Assembly: GCF_016584085.1 (NCBI RefSeq) | Contig: NZ_NRSJ01000035.1 | Location: 1 to 52,920, forward strand | DNA: 52,920 nucleotides | From: Halochromatium glycolicum | GTDB lineage: Bacteria; Pseudomonadota; Gammaproteobacteria; Chromatiales; Chromatiaceae | Reading direction: 5' to 3' | In this document: positions 30,506-39,651 of the stretch, piece by piece | Layout: each line of letters starts with the position of its first letter | Position numbering within the stretch: the first letter of the stretch is position 1 | Notes under the pieces: model-generated | Told to the model about the DNA's origin: nothing | The model's database searches: none | The model's input: only the letters and a program-made list of their open reading frames with translations | Program-made: the position numbers and the translations under genes

Positions 30506-33058
30506 ATGTCGAAGTACGAGCACGTTGACCGCGAGGATCTCGTCCGGTTGCTGACCCGCGCCGAGCAAACGCTGCGGGCCGAGTCCGACGATGACGCGCG
30601 GCGCCGATTGCATGAGCTGGAGCTGCATCAGATCGAGCTCGAGCTCAGCAACCGCGAGCTGGCTGCGGCCCAAACCGAGCTCGAGGTCTCCCGTGAACAG
30701 TCTGCCGTGCTGTTCGATTTCGCGCCAGTCGCCTATCTGCAGCTCGATCTCAACGGCAACATCTCGCGCTCGAATCTCGCCGCCGCGCGCCTGCTCCGCC
30801 GGGAACGCGGCCTGCTCGATGGCTGGCCGCTGGCCTCGATCCTGGGCGGACAGGAACGCTCGCATCTGCTCAGCCACCTCAATGCGGCCTTTGCCGGCAA
30901 AGGGCTCGTATCGGATGAGTTCCAGCTCGAGGCACGGCGTCAGGAGCGCGCGCGCGAGCTGCGCCTCGATAGTTGCGTGATGACGGATGCGGATGGCTCG
31001 CATCACTGTCTGACGACCCTCACCGACATCACCGAGCTCCATCAGGCGCAGCAGCGGCTGCGCCGCAGCAACCAGGAGTTGAAGACGCTGCTCAAGGCGG
31101 CCCCGGTCGGGATCGGGGTCGTCTGTGAACGGGTGTTCCAGTCGGTGAACCAACGCCTGCTCGCGCTGCTCGGCTATTCCGAAGAGGAACTGATCGGCCA
31201 AAGCGCGCGCATGATCTATCCCAACACGGCTGAGTTCGAGCGCGTCGCGCGCGTCAAGCACGCCCAGGTTCGGGCCTATGGCGTCGGCGAGATCGAGGCC
31301 GTCATGCGCCGACGCGATGGCACCTTGGTCGACGTCCTGCTGCGCTCGGCGGCGCTCGATCCGGCCGATCTGAGGGCCGGGCTGGTGTTCACCGTACTGG
31401 ATATCACCGACCGCAAGCGCGCCGAGCGCGAGCGCGATCTGGCCCAGCAGCTGCTCGATCAGGCGCTCGAAGGCGGGCAGATCGGCACCTACTCGGCGCG
31501 GATGCCTGAGGGTGCGTTCGAGGTGGATGCGCGTTACCTGGCGATGCTGGGATACCGTCCCGGCGAGCTGAGGCTCGACTGGCACACCTGGCTCGAGATG
31601 ATCCATCCCGAGGATCGCGCGGCGGTCGAGGCCCGGGTGAAGCCGGTGATCGACGGCGAGGTCGATTCCTTCGAGGCCGAGTACCGGATGCGTCACCGCT
31701 CGGGCCATTGGGTCTGGGTGCTGGATCGCTCTCGGGTGCATGACCGGAAGACGGATAGGGCCGGGCTGCAAACGGCTGGGACCCACCTGGACATCACGCG
31801 CCGGCGCGAGGCCGAGGGGCAGGTGATGTACCTGGTCGAGCATGATGCGGCGACGGATGTCTTGAATCGGCGTGGGATCATGCGCTCGATCCAAACGATT
31901 CACGGCCAAGCCAAGCGCTCCGGTCAGCCTTTTGCGATCGCGATCCTGGACCTGGACCATTTCAAGGAGATCAACGACGCATATGGGCACCTGGCCGGCG
32001 ATGCGGTCCTGCATCGTGCCGGCGAGATGCTCCGACACGAGCTGCGCTCGGCCGACTGGGTCGGGCGTTGGGGCGGTGACGAGTTCATCCTGGTGATCCC
32101 GGACAGCAGCGCCGCGACGGCGATGGCGACCATCGAGCGCGTGCGGGCACGGATCGGCGCGGAGCCGATCGACGCCGCGGGGCACGCGGTGCGCCTGTCC
32201 ATCAGTGCTGGGCTGGCGCTGTTCCGGCCCGGTGCGGACAGCCTCGAGGCGGTGATCCAGCGGGCCGATGCCGCGCTCTATCAGGCCAAGCGCCGCGGCC
32301 GTAACCGTGCGCTGTTCGATGGCGCCGAGGAAGGTCAGGCGGCGATCTCGCGCGCGGCGGTGCTGCAAGAGGCCCTGCGGGAGGAGACCATCGAGGTCTG
32401 CGAACGGCCGATCCTGGCGCTGCGCTCGAGCAGGCAACGCGCGCGGGAGTTGGTCGCCCAGGTGCCGCATCCCGCTGGCGGTCTGCTCGACGAGCAGGGC
32501 TGTATCGAGGTCGCGCAGCAGCTCGGTCTGATGCATCGCATCGACCAGATCCTGGTGACGGCGGCGGCCGAGCGGCTGGCTGCAGCACCACCGGAAGAAG
32601 CGGGACAAGATGAGTGCTTGGTCTTCGTGCGCCTATCCCGCGACTCGGTGCTGCACCCGAGCTACATGGAGGCCCTCGCCGAGCGGGTGCCGGCGGACCG
32701 ATCAGGGCACAGCGATCCCGGCCTGGTGCTGACCGTCGACGAAGCCCAATTCGCCCAGGGCGCGAAGCAGGTCTTGGCGGGTCTGCAGCCGCTGCTCGAG
32801 CGCGGTTGCAAGCTGGGGGTTGTCGGCTTCGGCGGTCAGCAATCGACCATCCGCTTCCTGGTCGAGCTGCCCGTCGCCTTCGTCATCGTCGATGCCGAGC
32901 TGATGCGTCTTGCGGCCGAGTCGCCGCGCGCGCGCACCGCCCTGGTCTGCATGACGCAGACCGCCCGCGACATGGGATGCACCGTCATTGCGCGTCAGGA
33001 CGGCGAGGCCGCCTCGCCGGAATCGGTGGCGTCTTGGGGGATCGACTGGGTGCAGTGA
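30506..33058 (+). CDS. PAS(3)-GGDEF diguanylate cyclase with degenerate EAL-like C-terminus
   Basis: An 850-residue sensor. The ATG at 30506 follows AGGAGG by five bases, so it replaces a start six codons upstream. Residues about 15-70 are coiled coil. Three PAS domains follow (FDFAPVAYLQLDLNGNI, LKAAPVGIGVVCERVF, YLAMLGYRPGELRLDWHTW). The GGDEF domain has LDLDHFKEINDAYGH and an exact GGDEF at 523-527, with an I-site RSAD five residues before it. The last 230 residues look like an EAL domain by position, but the EAL motif and metal ligands are not recognisable, so it should make but not degrade c-di-GMP. Confidence 0.9.
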   Translation: MSKYEHVDREDLVRLLTRAEQTLRAESDDDARRRLHELELHQIELELSNRELAAAQTELEVSREQSAVLFDFAPVAYLQLDLNGNISRSNLAAARLLRRERGLLDGWPLASILGGQERSHLLSHLNAAFAGKGLVSDEFQLEARRQERARELRLDSCVMTDADGSHHCLTTLTDITELHQAQQRLRRSNQELKTLLKAAPVGIGVVCERVFQSVNQRLLALLGYSEEELIGQSARMIYPNTAEFERVARVKHAQVRAYGVGEIEAVMRRRDGTLVDVLLRSAALDPADLRAGLVFTVLDITDRKRAERERDLAQQLLDQALEGGQIGTYSARMPEGAFEVDARYLAMLGYRPGELRLDWHTWLEMIHPEDRAAVEARVKPVIDGEVDSFEAEYRMRHRSGHWVWVLDRSRVHDRKTDRAGLQTAGTHLDITRRREAEGQVMYLVEHDAATDVLNRRGIMRSIQTIHGQAKRSGQPFAIAILDLDHFKEINDAYGHLAGDAVLHRAGEMLRHELRSADWVGRWGGDEFILVIPDSSAATAMATIERVRARIGAEPIDAAGHAVRLSISAGLALFRPGADSLEAVIQRADAALYQAKRRGRNRALFDGAEEGQAAISRAAVLQEALREETIEVCERPILALRSSRQRARELVAQVPHPAGGLLDEQGCIEVAQQLGLMHRIDQILVTAAAERLAAAPPEEAGQDECLVFVRLSRDSVLHPSYMEALAERVPADRSGHSDPGLVLTVDEAQFAQGAKQVLAGLQPLLERGCKLGVVGFGGQQSTIRFLVELPVAFVIVDAELMRLAAESPRARTALVCMTQTARDMGCTVIARQDGEAASPESVASWGIDWVQ

Positions 33059-33156
33059 TTTGAGCGCATGCGAATATTCCGATGTTGTGAGGTCGATCAA
33101 CGGGCATGAGGGGCGAAGCCGCTACGCTGAAGGGGCATTCGCGGCTTCGGGGTCCC

Positions 33157-33813
33157 ATGTCTTCCTCCATCGAGAATTCGCACTTCCTGCTGCGCCGGCT
33201 GCACTCGCTGCTCGGCCTGGTGCCGATCGGCGCCTTCCTGGTCTTCCATCTGTGGGAGAACTCGCAGTCACGCTTCGGCGCCGCGCACTACAACGACGAG
33301 GTCGTCGGCGCGCTCCAAGGCCTGAACTATCTGCTGCTGTTCGAGCTGTTCCTGATCGCGCTGCCGCTGCTGTTCCATGCCGGCTATGGACTGGTGATCA
33401 TCGGCCACGGCCGCGCCGAGCCGCGCCGCTATGGTTATCTCCGTAATCGGCTCTATTGGCTGCAGCGGCTCTCCGGCGTCGGGCTGATCCTGTTCCTGCT
33501 GCTGCATGTCGGGCTGACGCGCATCGCCGGGCTGTTCGATCCGTCGATCAGCGCCGATCTGTTCACGCATATGCGCCAGGCGCTGGCGCAGCCGGCGGTC
33601 TTCGCGCTCTATCTCGCCGGCCTGCTGCTGGCGGTGTTCCACCTCGCGAACGGGCTCGCGACCGCCGCGATCGTCTGGGGGCTGACTGCGAGCGCCGAGG
33701 CGCAGCGCCGCTTCGGCTGGGTCTGCGCCGGCCTCGGGCTGCTGCTCGCGGCGCTCGGGGTGCACGGGTTGCTCGGGTTCCTGATCGCGCCGGCGGCCGG
33801 GGGTGGCGCATGA
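33157..33813 (+). CDS. sdhC: succinate dehydrogenase/fumarate reductase cytochrome b558 subunit
   Basis: A 218-residue membrane subunit with five helices. It is the large single-anchor type (b558) found with Bacillus-like SdhA and carries two hemes b. Candidate heme histidines lie in RRLHSLLGLVP, FLVFHLWENS, LLFHAGYGLV, LLLHVGLTRIA and VFHLANGLATA. The start MSSSIENSHFLLRRLHS fits the family. Its TGA overlaps the sdhA ATG. It links the catalytic subunits to the quinone pool. Confidence 0.92.
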   Translation: MSSSIENSHFLLRRLHSLLGLVPIGAFLVFHLWENSQSRFGAAHYNDEVVGALQGLNYLLLFELFLIALPLLFHAGYGLVIIGHGRAEPRRYGYLRNRLYWLQRLSGVGLILFLLLHVGLTRIAGLFDPSISADLFTHMRQALAQPAVFALYLAGLLLAVFHLANGLATAAIVWGLTASAEAQRRFGWVCAGLGLLLAALGVHGLLGFLIAPAAGGGA

Positions 33814-35708
33814 GCGGGGGACAGAAGGGCGGCCAGGTCATCGTCATCGGCGGCGGGCTCGGCGGCCTCTGGGCGACGCTCGCAATCGCCGCGGCCGGGC
33901 ATCGGGTGACCCTGTTCTCGCTGTTCGAGGTGATGCGCTCGCACTCGGCCTGCGCCCAGGGCGGCATCAACGCGGTGCTCGACGGCAAGGGCCAGCACGA
34001 CAGCGTCCAGCAGCATATCGTCGACACCATCAAGGGCGGCAGCTATCTCGCCAATCAGCCGCCGATCCAGTCGATGTGCGAGGACGCGCCCGGGCTGATC
34101 CGCACCTTCGAGCGCATGGGCGTGACCTTCTCGCGCACGCCCGAGGGGCTCTTGGATCAGCGCCTGTTCGGCGGCGTCAAGAACAAGCGCACCTGCTTCG
34201 CCGGCGCCAGCACCGGCCAGCAGTTGCTCTATGGCGTTGACCAGCAGGTCCGGCGGCTCGAGACCGAGGGGCAGGTCGCGAAGCAGGAGTGGTGGGAGTT
34301 CCTGTCGATCGTCCGGGATGATGATGGGGTCTGCCGCGGCATCGTCGCGATGGACCTGCGCAGCCTCGAGGTGCGCGCCTTCCGCGCCGATGCGGTCGTG
34401 CTCGCGACCGGCGGTCTCGGCCAGATCTATGCGCCCAAGACGACCTGCTCGACCAACTCCACCGGCGCCGCCGCGAGCCGGGTCTATCAGCAGGGCGCGC
34501 GCTTCGCCAATGCCGAATTCTTCCAGTTCCATCCGACCGCGATGCTCGGCGCGGACAAGACGCGGCTGATGACCGAGGCGGCGCGCGGCGAGGGCGGTCG
34601 GGTCTGGGTGCCCAAGGACCCGGCTGATCGGCGCGCGCCGCTGCGCATCCCGGAAGCGGAGCGCTTCTATTTCCTCGAGGACTGGTATCCGAGCTACGGC
34701 AACACGGTGCCGCGCGACATCGCCTCGCGCGCGATCTGGAAGGTCACGCGCGAGCTCGGCCTCGGGATCGGCGGCGGCGATCGGGTCTATCTGGACCTGA
34801 CCCATCTCGAGCGCGGCTTCGTCTCGACCCGGCTCGGCGCGATCCTGTCGATCTACCGCAAGTTCGCCGGCCAGGACCCGCTGACGACACCGATGGAGAT
34901 CTTCCCGGCCGCGCACTATGCGATGGGCGGGCTCTGGGTCGACTACGAGAAGGACCCCGCGACCGGTGGGATGAGACGCGGCAGCCCGCGCAACCATGCC
35001 ACCAGCATCGCCGGGCTCTATGCCTGCGGCGAGTGCGATTATGCCTACCATGGCGCCAATCGGCTCGGCGCCAACTCGCTGCTGTCGGCCTCCTATTCCG
35101 GGCGCGTCGCCGGCGAGGCGGTGGCCAGCTATCTGAGTGGGCTCGAGCGCGGGGCCGACGCGGCGCCGGCGGCGAGCTTCGATGCCGAAACGGCCCGCCA
35201 GGCCGAGATCAACCAACGCCTGATGCGCTCCAGCGGCGATCAGAACCCGTTCCGACTCCATCGGGAGCTCGGTGAGCTGATGACGACCAAGGTCGGCGTG
35301 ATCCGCGACAACGCCGGGCTGGATGGGGCGATCGCGGACCTGAGCGCGCTCGAGCAGCGCTTCGAGCGGCTCGACCTGGGCGAGTCGAGCACCTGGGCCA
35401 ATCAGAGCCTGGCCCATGCGCGCCAGGTGCTGGACATGGTGCGGCTGGCGCAGGTGATGGCCGCGAGCGCCCGCGCGCGCGACGAGTGCCGCGGCGCCCA
35501 TTTCAAGCCGGCCTTCGACATCGCGATGCCAGCGGACAGCTTCCCGGGTGAGCCCGCGTTCGAGGCCTACCGCGAGCGCTGGAAGGCGAACAACGCCGAA
35601 TGGCTCAAGACCACGCTCGCCGAGCCGGGCCCGGACGGGCCGCAGATCCACTTCGAACCGGTCGATCTCGGGCTGCTGGCGCCCGAGCAGCCGCGGGATT
35701 ATCGCTGA
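33810..35708 (+). CDS. sdhA: succinate dehydrogenase/fumarate reductase flavoprotein
   Basis: A 632-residue flavoprotein of the Bacillus-type subfamily. It has the N-terminal dinucleotide fold VIVIGGGLGGLWATLA, HSACAQGGINA (site of covalent FAD attachment), FFQFHPTAMLGADKT and the active-site region RLGANSLLSASYSG. The ATG at 33810 overlaps the sdhC stop. The frame is open 118 codons further upstream inside sdhC, but that extension is a GC-rich shadow. It oxidises succinate or reduces fumarate in the cytoplasm. Confidence 0.95.
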   Translation: MSGGQKGGQVIVIGGGLGGLWATLAIAAAGHRVTLFSLFEVMRSHSACAQGGINAVLDGKGQHDSVQQHIVDTIKGGSYLANQPPIQSMCEDAPGLIRTFERMGVTFSRTPEGLLDQRLFGGVKNKRTCFAGASTGQQLLYGVDQQVRRLETEGQVAKQEWWEFLSIVRDDDGVCRGIVAMDLRSLEVRAFRADAVVLATGGLGQIYAPKTTCSTNSTGAAASRVYQQGARFANAEFFQFHPTAMLGADKTRLMTEAARGEGGRVWVPKDPADRRAPLRIPEAERFYFLEDWYPSYGNTVPRDIASRAIWKVTRELGLGIGGGDRVYLDLTHLERGFVSTRLGAILSIYRKFAGQDPLTTPMEIFPAAHYAMGGLWVDYEKDPATGGMRRGSPRNHATSIAGLYACGECDYAYHGANRLGANSLLSASYSGRVAGEAVASYLSGLERGADAAPAASFDAETARQAEINQRLMRSSGDQNPFRLHRELGELMTTKVGVIRDNAGLDGAIADLSALEQRFERLDLGESSTWANQSLAHARQVLDMVRLAQVMAASARARDECRGAHFKPAFDIAMPADSFPGEPAFEAYRERWKANNAEWLKTTLAEPGPDGPQIHFEPVDLGLLAPEQPRDYR

Positions 35709-36514
35709 TGCAAGCCCGGATGCCATCCGAATCGCCCGCCTGCGAGACCGTCGAGCTCCAGATCCGACGCCAGGACGGCCCGACCACCAAGCCGTATTGG
35801 CAGACCTTCGTATGCCCGGTGCGCCCGGGCGCCAATGTCGTCTCGCTGCTGATGGACCTGCGCGAGCACTGCGTGACCCAGGACGGGACGCGGGTCGATC
35901 CGGTCGCGTTCGAGCACAACTGCATGGAGGAGGTCTGCGGCGCCTGCGCGATGCTGATCAACGGCTCGCCGCGACCGGCCTGCTCGGCGCTGATCGCCGA
36001 GCTCGAGGCGCCGATCCGGCTCGAGCCGCTGCCCAAGTTCCCGGTCGTGCGCGACCTGATGGTCGATCGCGCGGCGCTGTTCGCGCACCTGAAGCGCGTC
36101 AAGGCCTGGATCAAGCTCGATGGGCCTTGGGACGTCCATGAGCGCGCGCCGCGCGTCTCACCCAAGGAGTGGCAAGCGAACTATCTCTACAGCCGCTGCA
36201 TGAGCTGCGGCTGCTGCATGGCTGCCTGCCCCCAGTTCGGCCCCCAGTTCGGTTCCCAGTTCGGCCCCGAGGCGTCCTTCGTCGGCCCGGCGCCGTTGGC
36301 CCAGGTGCGGCTGATGAACGCGCATCCGACCGGCCGTTACGACAAGGCCGAGCGCCTGCACGCGATCATGGCCGACGGCGGGCTCAGCGACTGCGGCAAC
36401 GCTCAGAACTGCGTGCGCGTCTGCCCCAAGGCGATCCCGCTCACGACCGCGATCGGTGAGCTGGGGCGCGAGACGACGCTGCAGGCATTCAAGGACCTGT
36501 TCGGTCCTCACTAA
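35708..36514 (+). CDS. sdhB: succinate dehydrogenase/fumarate reductase iron-sulfur subunit
   Basis: A 268-residue subunit. Cysteines for the 2Fe-2S cluster are in NCMEEVCGAC and, after INGSPRP, AC. Those for the 4Fe-4S and 3Fe-4S clusters are in SRCMSCGCCMAACP and CGNAQNCVRVCPKAIP. The start overlaps the sdhA stop (TGATG). Directly after the CMAACP ligands there is a threefold repeat QFGP-QFGS-QFGP (residues 176-187), where relatives normally have one such unit. The frame and all ligands are kept, so the protein is probably functional. Confidence 0.95.
   Translation: MQARMPSESPACETVELQIRRQDGPTTKPYWQTFVCPVRPGANVVSLLMDLREHCVTQDGTRVDPVAFEHNCMEEVCGACAMLINGSPRPACSALIAELEAPIRLEPLPKFPVVRDLMVDRAALFAHLKRVKAWIKLDGPWDVHERAPRVSPKEWQANYLYSRCMSCGCCMAACPQFGPQFGSQFGPEASFVGPAPLAQVRLMNAHPTGRYDKAERLHAIMADGGLSDCGNAQNCVRVCPKAIPLTTAIGELGRETTLQAFKDLFGPH
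36233..36268 (+). repeat. three 12-bp tandem repeats inside sdhB
   Basis: CAGTTCGGCCCC, CAGTTCGGTTCC and CAGTTCGGCCCC follow each other in frame, encoding QFGP-QFGS-QFGP just after the cluster-binding CMAACP. The period of 12 adds four residues per unit. Confidence 0.9.
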
Positions 36515-37017
36515 GCGGCTGCTGGGAGACTAAGCGGCTGCTGCGAGCGATCGCTCCGAAATCGGGAAAAGTCGTTTCTGTTGATCCACTGTTTCCTATC
36601 GCCTTAGGGGCGTTCTGTTTGGTTTTCTAACCCGTCCTGCGATATTGGCCTCATGGTCTGCATGAGCGACTGATTCAGAACCTTGAGGCTAACGTTGCCT
36701 TTTGTGCGGTCTTTCGGCTTCTGGTGATCAATTGGTCGCGGCGAGCCCGGAGTGGCTTCGATACTGGTACTGGCCGATATTGACGTCGTGATGGTCGATC
36801 GATCGCGATATCGAGCGCAACCGTTGCGCTGCGGCCGTGCCTCTGTGCTTGCCAAGAGTCTGCTTTAGCGCTAGCTTCTCCTCCGTCGGCTGGTCGCGCT
36901 GGCTGCATCGAATTGACTGAACGCCGAATTGCGTCGATGAGAGTGCGCATTCCGCAGCATGCGCTCGCAGTGTAGCGCGGCGGTTCACCGTCATCCGTCC
37001 TTCCCTGGAGACGCAGA
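36515..37017. other. 503-bp intergenic region after sdhB
   Basis: It starts with a 19-bp direct repeat (ACTAAGCGGCTGCTGGGAG, imperfect second copy, 36511-36548). The 17-mer GCTCCGAAATCGGGAAA at 36553-36569 recurs at 44854-44870. The middle part is less GC-rich than the genes around it. No reading frame here resembles a protein I recognise, and I see no tRNA or clear terminator. The GGAG binding site of the next gene is at 37006-37009. Confidence 0.45.
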
Positions 37018-38280
37018 ATGAATCCTTTGGTGAGTCTGGCGATCTCGCAGCTTCCCGGCCTTGCAAAACGCATTGCCGATAAGGTGATGCCGGATGTTGA
37101 AGAAAAGGTGGCCGACACGGTCCGGAATTTCCTCGGAACCGATGATCCGCAACAGGCCGACCTGGAACTGCAGGACCCAAAGGTCGCAGCGGAGCTTCGG
37201 GTGCGTCTTGCCGAGATCGAGGCCGAAGCCGATCGGCGCGAGGCCGAATTGAGGCAAAAGGAGCGCGAGGGGCAGCTCGAGGCGATCCGTCTCCAATTCG
37301 ATCAGTTCAAGACCACGTTGCAGGACAAGCAGGACGCTCGTGCGACCATGACGGGGCTGGTTCGGCTCAATAGTCCATTAGCCTGGGGGCCGGTCATCGT
37401 CTCTGCTGTCGTGACGGTGGGGTTCTTCGCTGTGCTGCTCTATCTGATCAGTGCCGGACTCGATCCAGCGAGCCAGGCGGATCAGGCGCTGCTGCAGATC
37501 GTCAATATCGCGGTTGGGGCGCTCACCGCCGGATTCGCGACCGTGGTCAGCTTCTGGCTCGGCTCGTCGAGCGGGTCGCGCAATAAGGACGATATCGCGC
37601 TGCAGACGCAGTCTCAGGTCGCCGCGATGCAACGCGATAGCTTGAGTGCGACCGAGCGCATCGTCGACAACCAGTCGCGGCAGGCACGTGAGCTGATCCA
37701 GCGCGTCGCGCGCGAGCCGGTCGCCGCGACGCCGACGTTGGCGCCGAAGAAGAGCACCCGGCAGTTCCGCCGCTGTGTCGACATCATCCTCGGTCATGAA
37801 GGCGGCTATGTGGATCATCCGAGCGATCCGGGAGGCGCGACCAACATGGGCATCACATTCCAGACGCTTCGGGCTTGGCGGGGCGAGTCGATCACCAAGG
37901 ATGATGTCAAGGAGCTCTCGGAAGACGAGGCCCGGGAGATCTATCGCGCGAACTATTGGAATGCGCTGAACTGCGATCAGTTGCCGATCGGGGTCGATTT
38001 GGTGACCTTCGATTTCGGCGTGAATGCCGGGGTGAGCCGTGCCGCGAAGATGCTGCAGAGGATCGTCGCCGTCGAGGCCGATGGGCAGATCGGGCCGATC
38101 ACGCTTGGAGCCGTGAGCCAGAACGACGCCGAGCACCTGATCAAGCAATTCAGTGATGCGCGGCTGAACTACTATCGGGGCCTGTCGCACTGGGAGACCT
38201 TCGGTCGCGGCTGGTCGCGTCGCACTGCCGAGACCCGCGATGCAGCGCTGGACATGCTCCGCGCGGGCGGACGCACCTAG
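37018..38280 (+). CDS. fused holin-like membrane domain and GH108 endolysin
   Basis: A 420-residue two-part protein. Residues 1-190 have a charged coiled-coil stretch (about 50-105) and two membrane helices (about 122-146 and 158-182) followed by SFWLGSSSGSRNKDD, which resembles the 3TM holin family found with gene-transfer-agent and prophage lysis genes. After a linker, residues 250-340 are a GH108 lysozyme domain with ILGHEGGYVDHPSDPGG (catalytic Glu261) and TNMGITFQTL. A PG-binding-like end (VNAGVSRAAKMLQRIV, VEADGQIGPITLGAV) follows. Holin and endolysin are usually separate proteins. No other phage gene is nearby. GGAG lies eight bases before the ATG. Confidence 0.83.
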   Translation: MNPLVSLAISQLPGLAKRIADKVMPDVEEKVADTVRNFLGTDDPQQADLELQDPKVAAELRVRLAEIEAEADRREAELRQKEREGQLEAIRLQFDQFKTTLQDKQDARATMTGLVRLNSPLAWGPVIVSAVVTVGFFAVLLYLISAGLDPASQADQALLQIVNIAVGALTAGFATVVSFWLGSSSGSRNKDDIALQTQSQVAAMQRDSLSATERIVDNQSRQARELIQRVAREPVAATPTLAPKKSTRQFRRCVDIILGHEGGYVDHPSDPGGATNMGITFQTLRAWRGESITKDDVKELSEDEAREIYRANYWNALNCDQLPIGVDLVTFDFGVNAGVSRAAKMLQRIVAVEADGQIGPITLGAVSQNDAEHLIKQFSDARLNYYRGLSHWETFGRGWSRRTAETRDAALDMLRAGGRT

Positions 38281-38346
38281 CATGGCGATCCGCTGCTCTG
38301 CGACGGGCCCCTCAACCGGTGGATGCGAGACTGGAGATCAGCCGTC

Positions 38347-39651
38347 ATGAGCGATGACCTCGGAACTGCCGGTTCAGCTGAGACGAGACCGCCCCAGGCG
38401 CCGTCGGGCGCGGTGCACCAGATCAACCCGAAGTATCTGTTCCTCGTGGCCTCCATCACGGTACTGGTCGCGCTGGCGGCGACCGTGGTTTACGTATTCT
38501 TCGAGCAGGAACGGGAGCCGGTGACCTACGTGGTCGTGGTCGTCCTGCTGTTCTTCGCGCTCTCGACCGCCAGCTCGCTGCTGTTCGCGAACGCGACGGC
38601 GCTGAAGGGGACCGTCATGGGGGTCACGATCAGCATCGTCGGCCCTGCGGCGCTGTGGTTCGCTGGCATGCTGTTCTTCTTCTACATGTTGCCGCCCGAG
38701 AAGCTGTTTCCCCCGGAGCAGTCTCTGGATCTCGAGTCCATCGACGATGTGCTGCAGATCGCCGCCGACCTCGAACGGCGTCATGGCTGGGCCTCCTATG
38801 ATGATTGGAAGACGGAGCAGAAGACCGTCCGCGAGCTGTTCGACGATGAGGAATCGCACACGCTGAGCAGTCTGCTCGCGATCATGTTCGAGACCAAGGA
38901 TCTCAGCAAGGTGATCGAGCCGCGGGTGACGACGGTGTTCGTCTACTTCGAGCAGGGCGTCATCAAGCTGCAGCGCATTCACGGCTCGCGCGAAGGGGCC
39001 AAGGCCCATATCCGCTTTCAATCCACCCCGACCAAGGAGGGAGCGACGGCCAAGTCGGCCCTGTTCATCGGTGATCAGCGGTTTGGCCAGCTGGTGCTGG
39101 AGAAGTCCATCACCGACCTCACGGCGCGTGGGCGGCGGGGGATCGAGGAGATCTCGTCCGATCCGGTGGATTGCTTCATCCTGACCATTTACGATGACCC
39201 AGTGAGCGAGGATTATCTGGTCGTGAACATGCGGCGGTTCTCGAACGCCGCCGCCGGTACCGTCGATCTTGCCGCGGCGAGTCTGGACCCGTCCTTCCCG
39301 ATCGCGGATTCGAGCCTCTGGTACATGAAGCCGGCCCTCTCGTCGCTGCGCCATCCGCCTCCCCTGGTCTTTCTTGATGCACGCGACAAGGAGACCGACA
39401 TCGAGCGCATCAACCAGCAGCTGCAGCCTTGGCTAGCGGTGCTGGATAGCAACTTTCGGGCGGGCCGGATCAGAGACGAGACGGCGCGGCAGCTGCTCGA
39501 CAAGGTGATGGCCAAGTTCAGCACCGCGGTCCCGGAAGAGGAGTCGCTGAGCATTGTTGATATTCCTCGGCTGCTGGATCGGACACGGGTCAGGGCCTAT
39601 CAATTGCCACGAGCCGAGTACGCGACCCTGATGCTACTGCGGCGAGGATGA
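38347..39651 (+). CDS. unknown membrane protein with large soluble domain
   Basis: A 434-residue protein I do not recognise. Three hydrophobic helices lie near residues 30-52, 58-85 and 90-115. A soluble region of about 320 residues follows, with no obvious catalytic motif (blocks include TTVFVYFEQGVIKLQRIHG and SSDPVDCFILTIYDDPVSEDYLVV). The ATG at 38347 is preferred over an in-frame start eight codons upstream. It starts 66 bp after the endolysin gene and its stop overlaps the MFS start (ATGA), which suggests one operon. Confidence 0.78.
   Translation: MSDDLGTAGSAETRPPQAPSGAVHQINPKYLFLVASITVLVALAATVVYVFFEQEREPVTYVVVVVLLFFALSTASSLLFANATALKGTVMGVTISIVGPAALWFAGMLFFFYMLPPEKLFPPEQSLDLESIDDVLQIAADLERRHGWASYDDWKTEQKTVRELFDDEESHTLSSLLAIMFETKDLSKVIEPRVTTVFVYFEQGVIKLQRIHGSREGAKAHIRFQSTPTKEGATAKSALFIGDQRFGQLVLEKSITDLTARGRRGIEEISSDPVDCFILTIYDDPVSEDYLVVNMRRFSNAAAGTVDLAAASLDPSFPIADSSLWYMKPALSSLRHPPPLVFLDARDKETDIERINQQLQPWLAVLDSNFRAGRIRDETARQLLDKVMAKFSTAVPEEESLSIVDIPRLLDRTRVRAYQLPRAEYATLMLLRRG

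Noticed and set aside
30341..32608. Very long minus-strand open frame opposite the PAS-GGDEF gene
   Set aside because: A shadow of high-GC coding sequence: the plus strand carries clear PAS and GGDEF motifs and the antisense translation resembles nothing.
33456..33809. N-terminal extension of SdhA inside sdhC
   Set aside because: The ATG at 33810 in the ATGA overlap starts at the conserved dinucleotide-binding fold; upstream residues are Ala/Arg-rich shadow.
33609..35726. Long minus-strand open frame opposite sdhA
   Set aside because: Antisense shadow of a strongly conserved flavoprotein gene with no homology of its own.
36604..37118. Minus-strand frames in the gap after sdhB
   Set aside because: Several overlapping frames of similar quality exist, none with recognisable motifs, and one overlaps the well-supported start of the endolysin gene.
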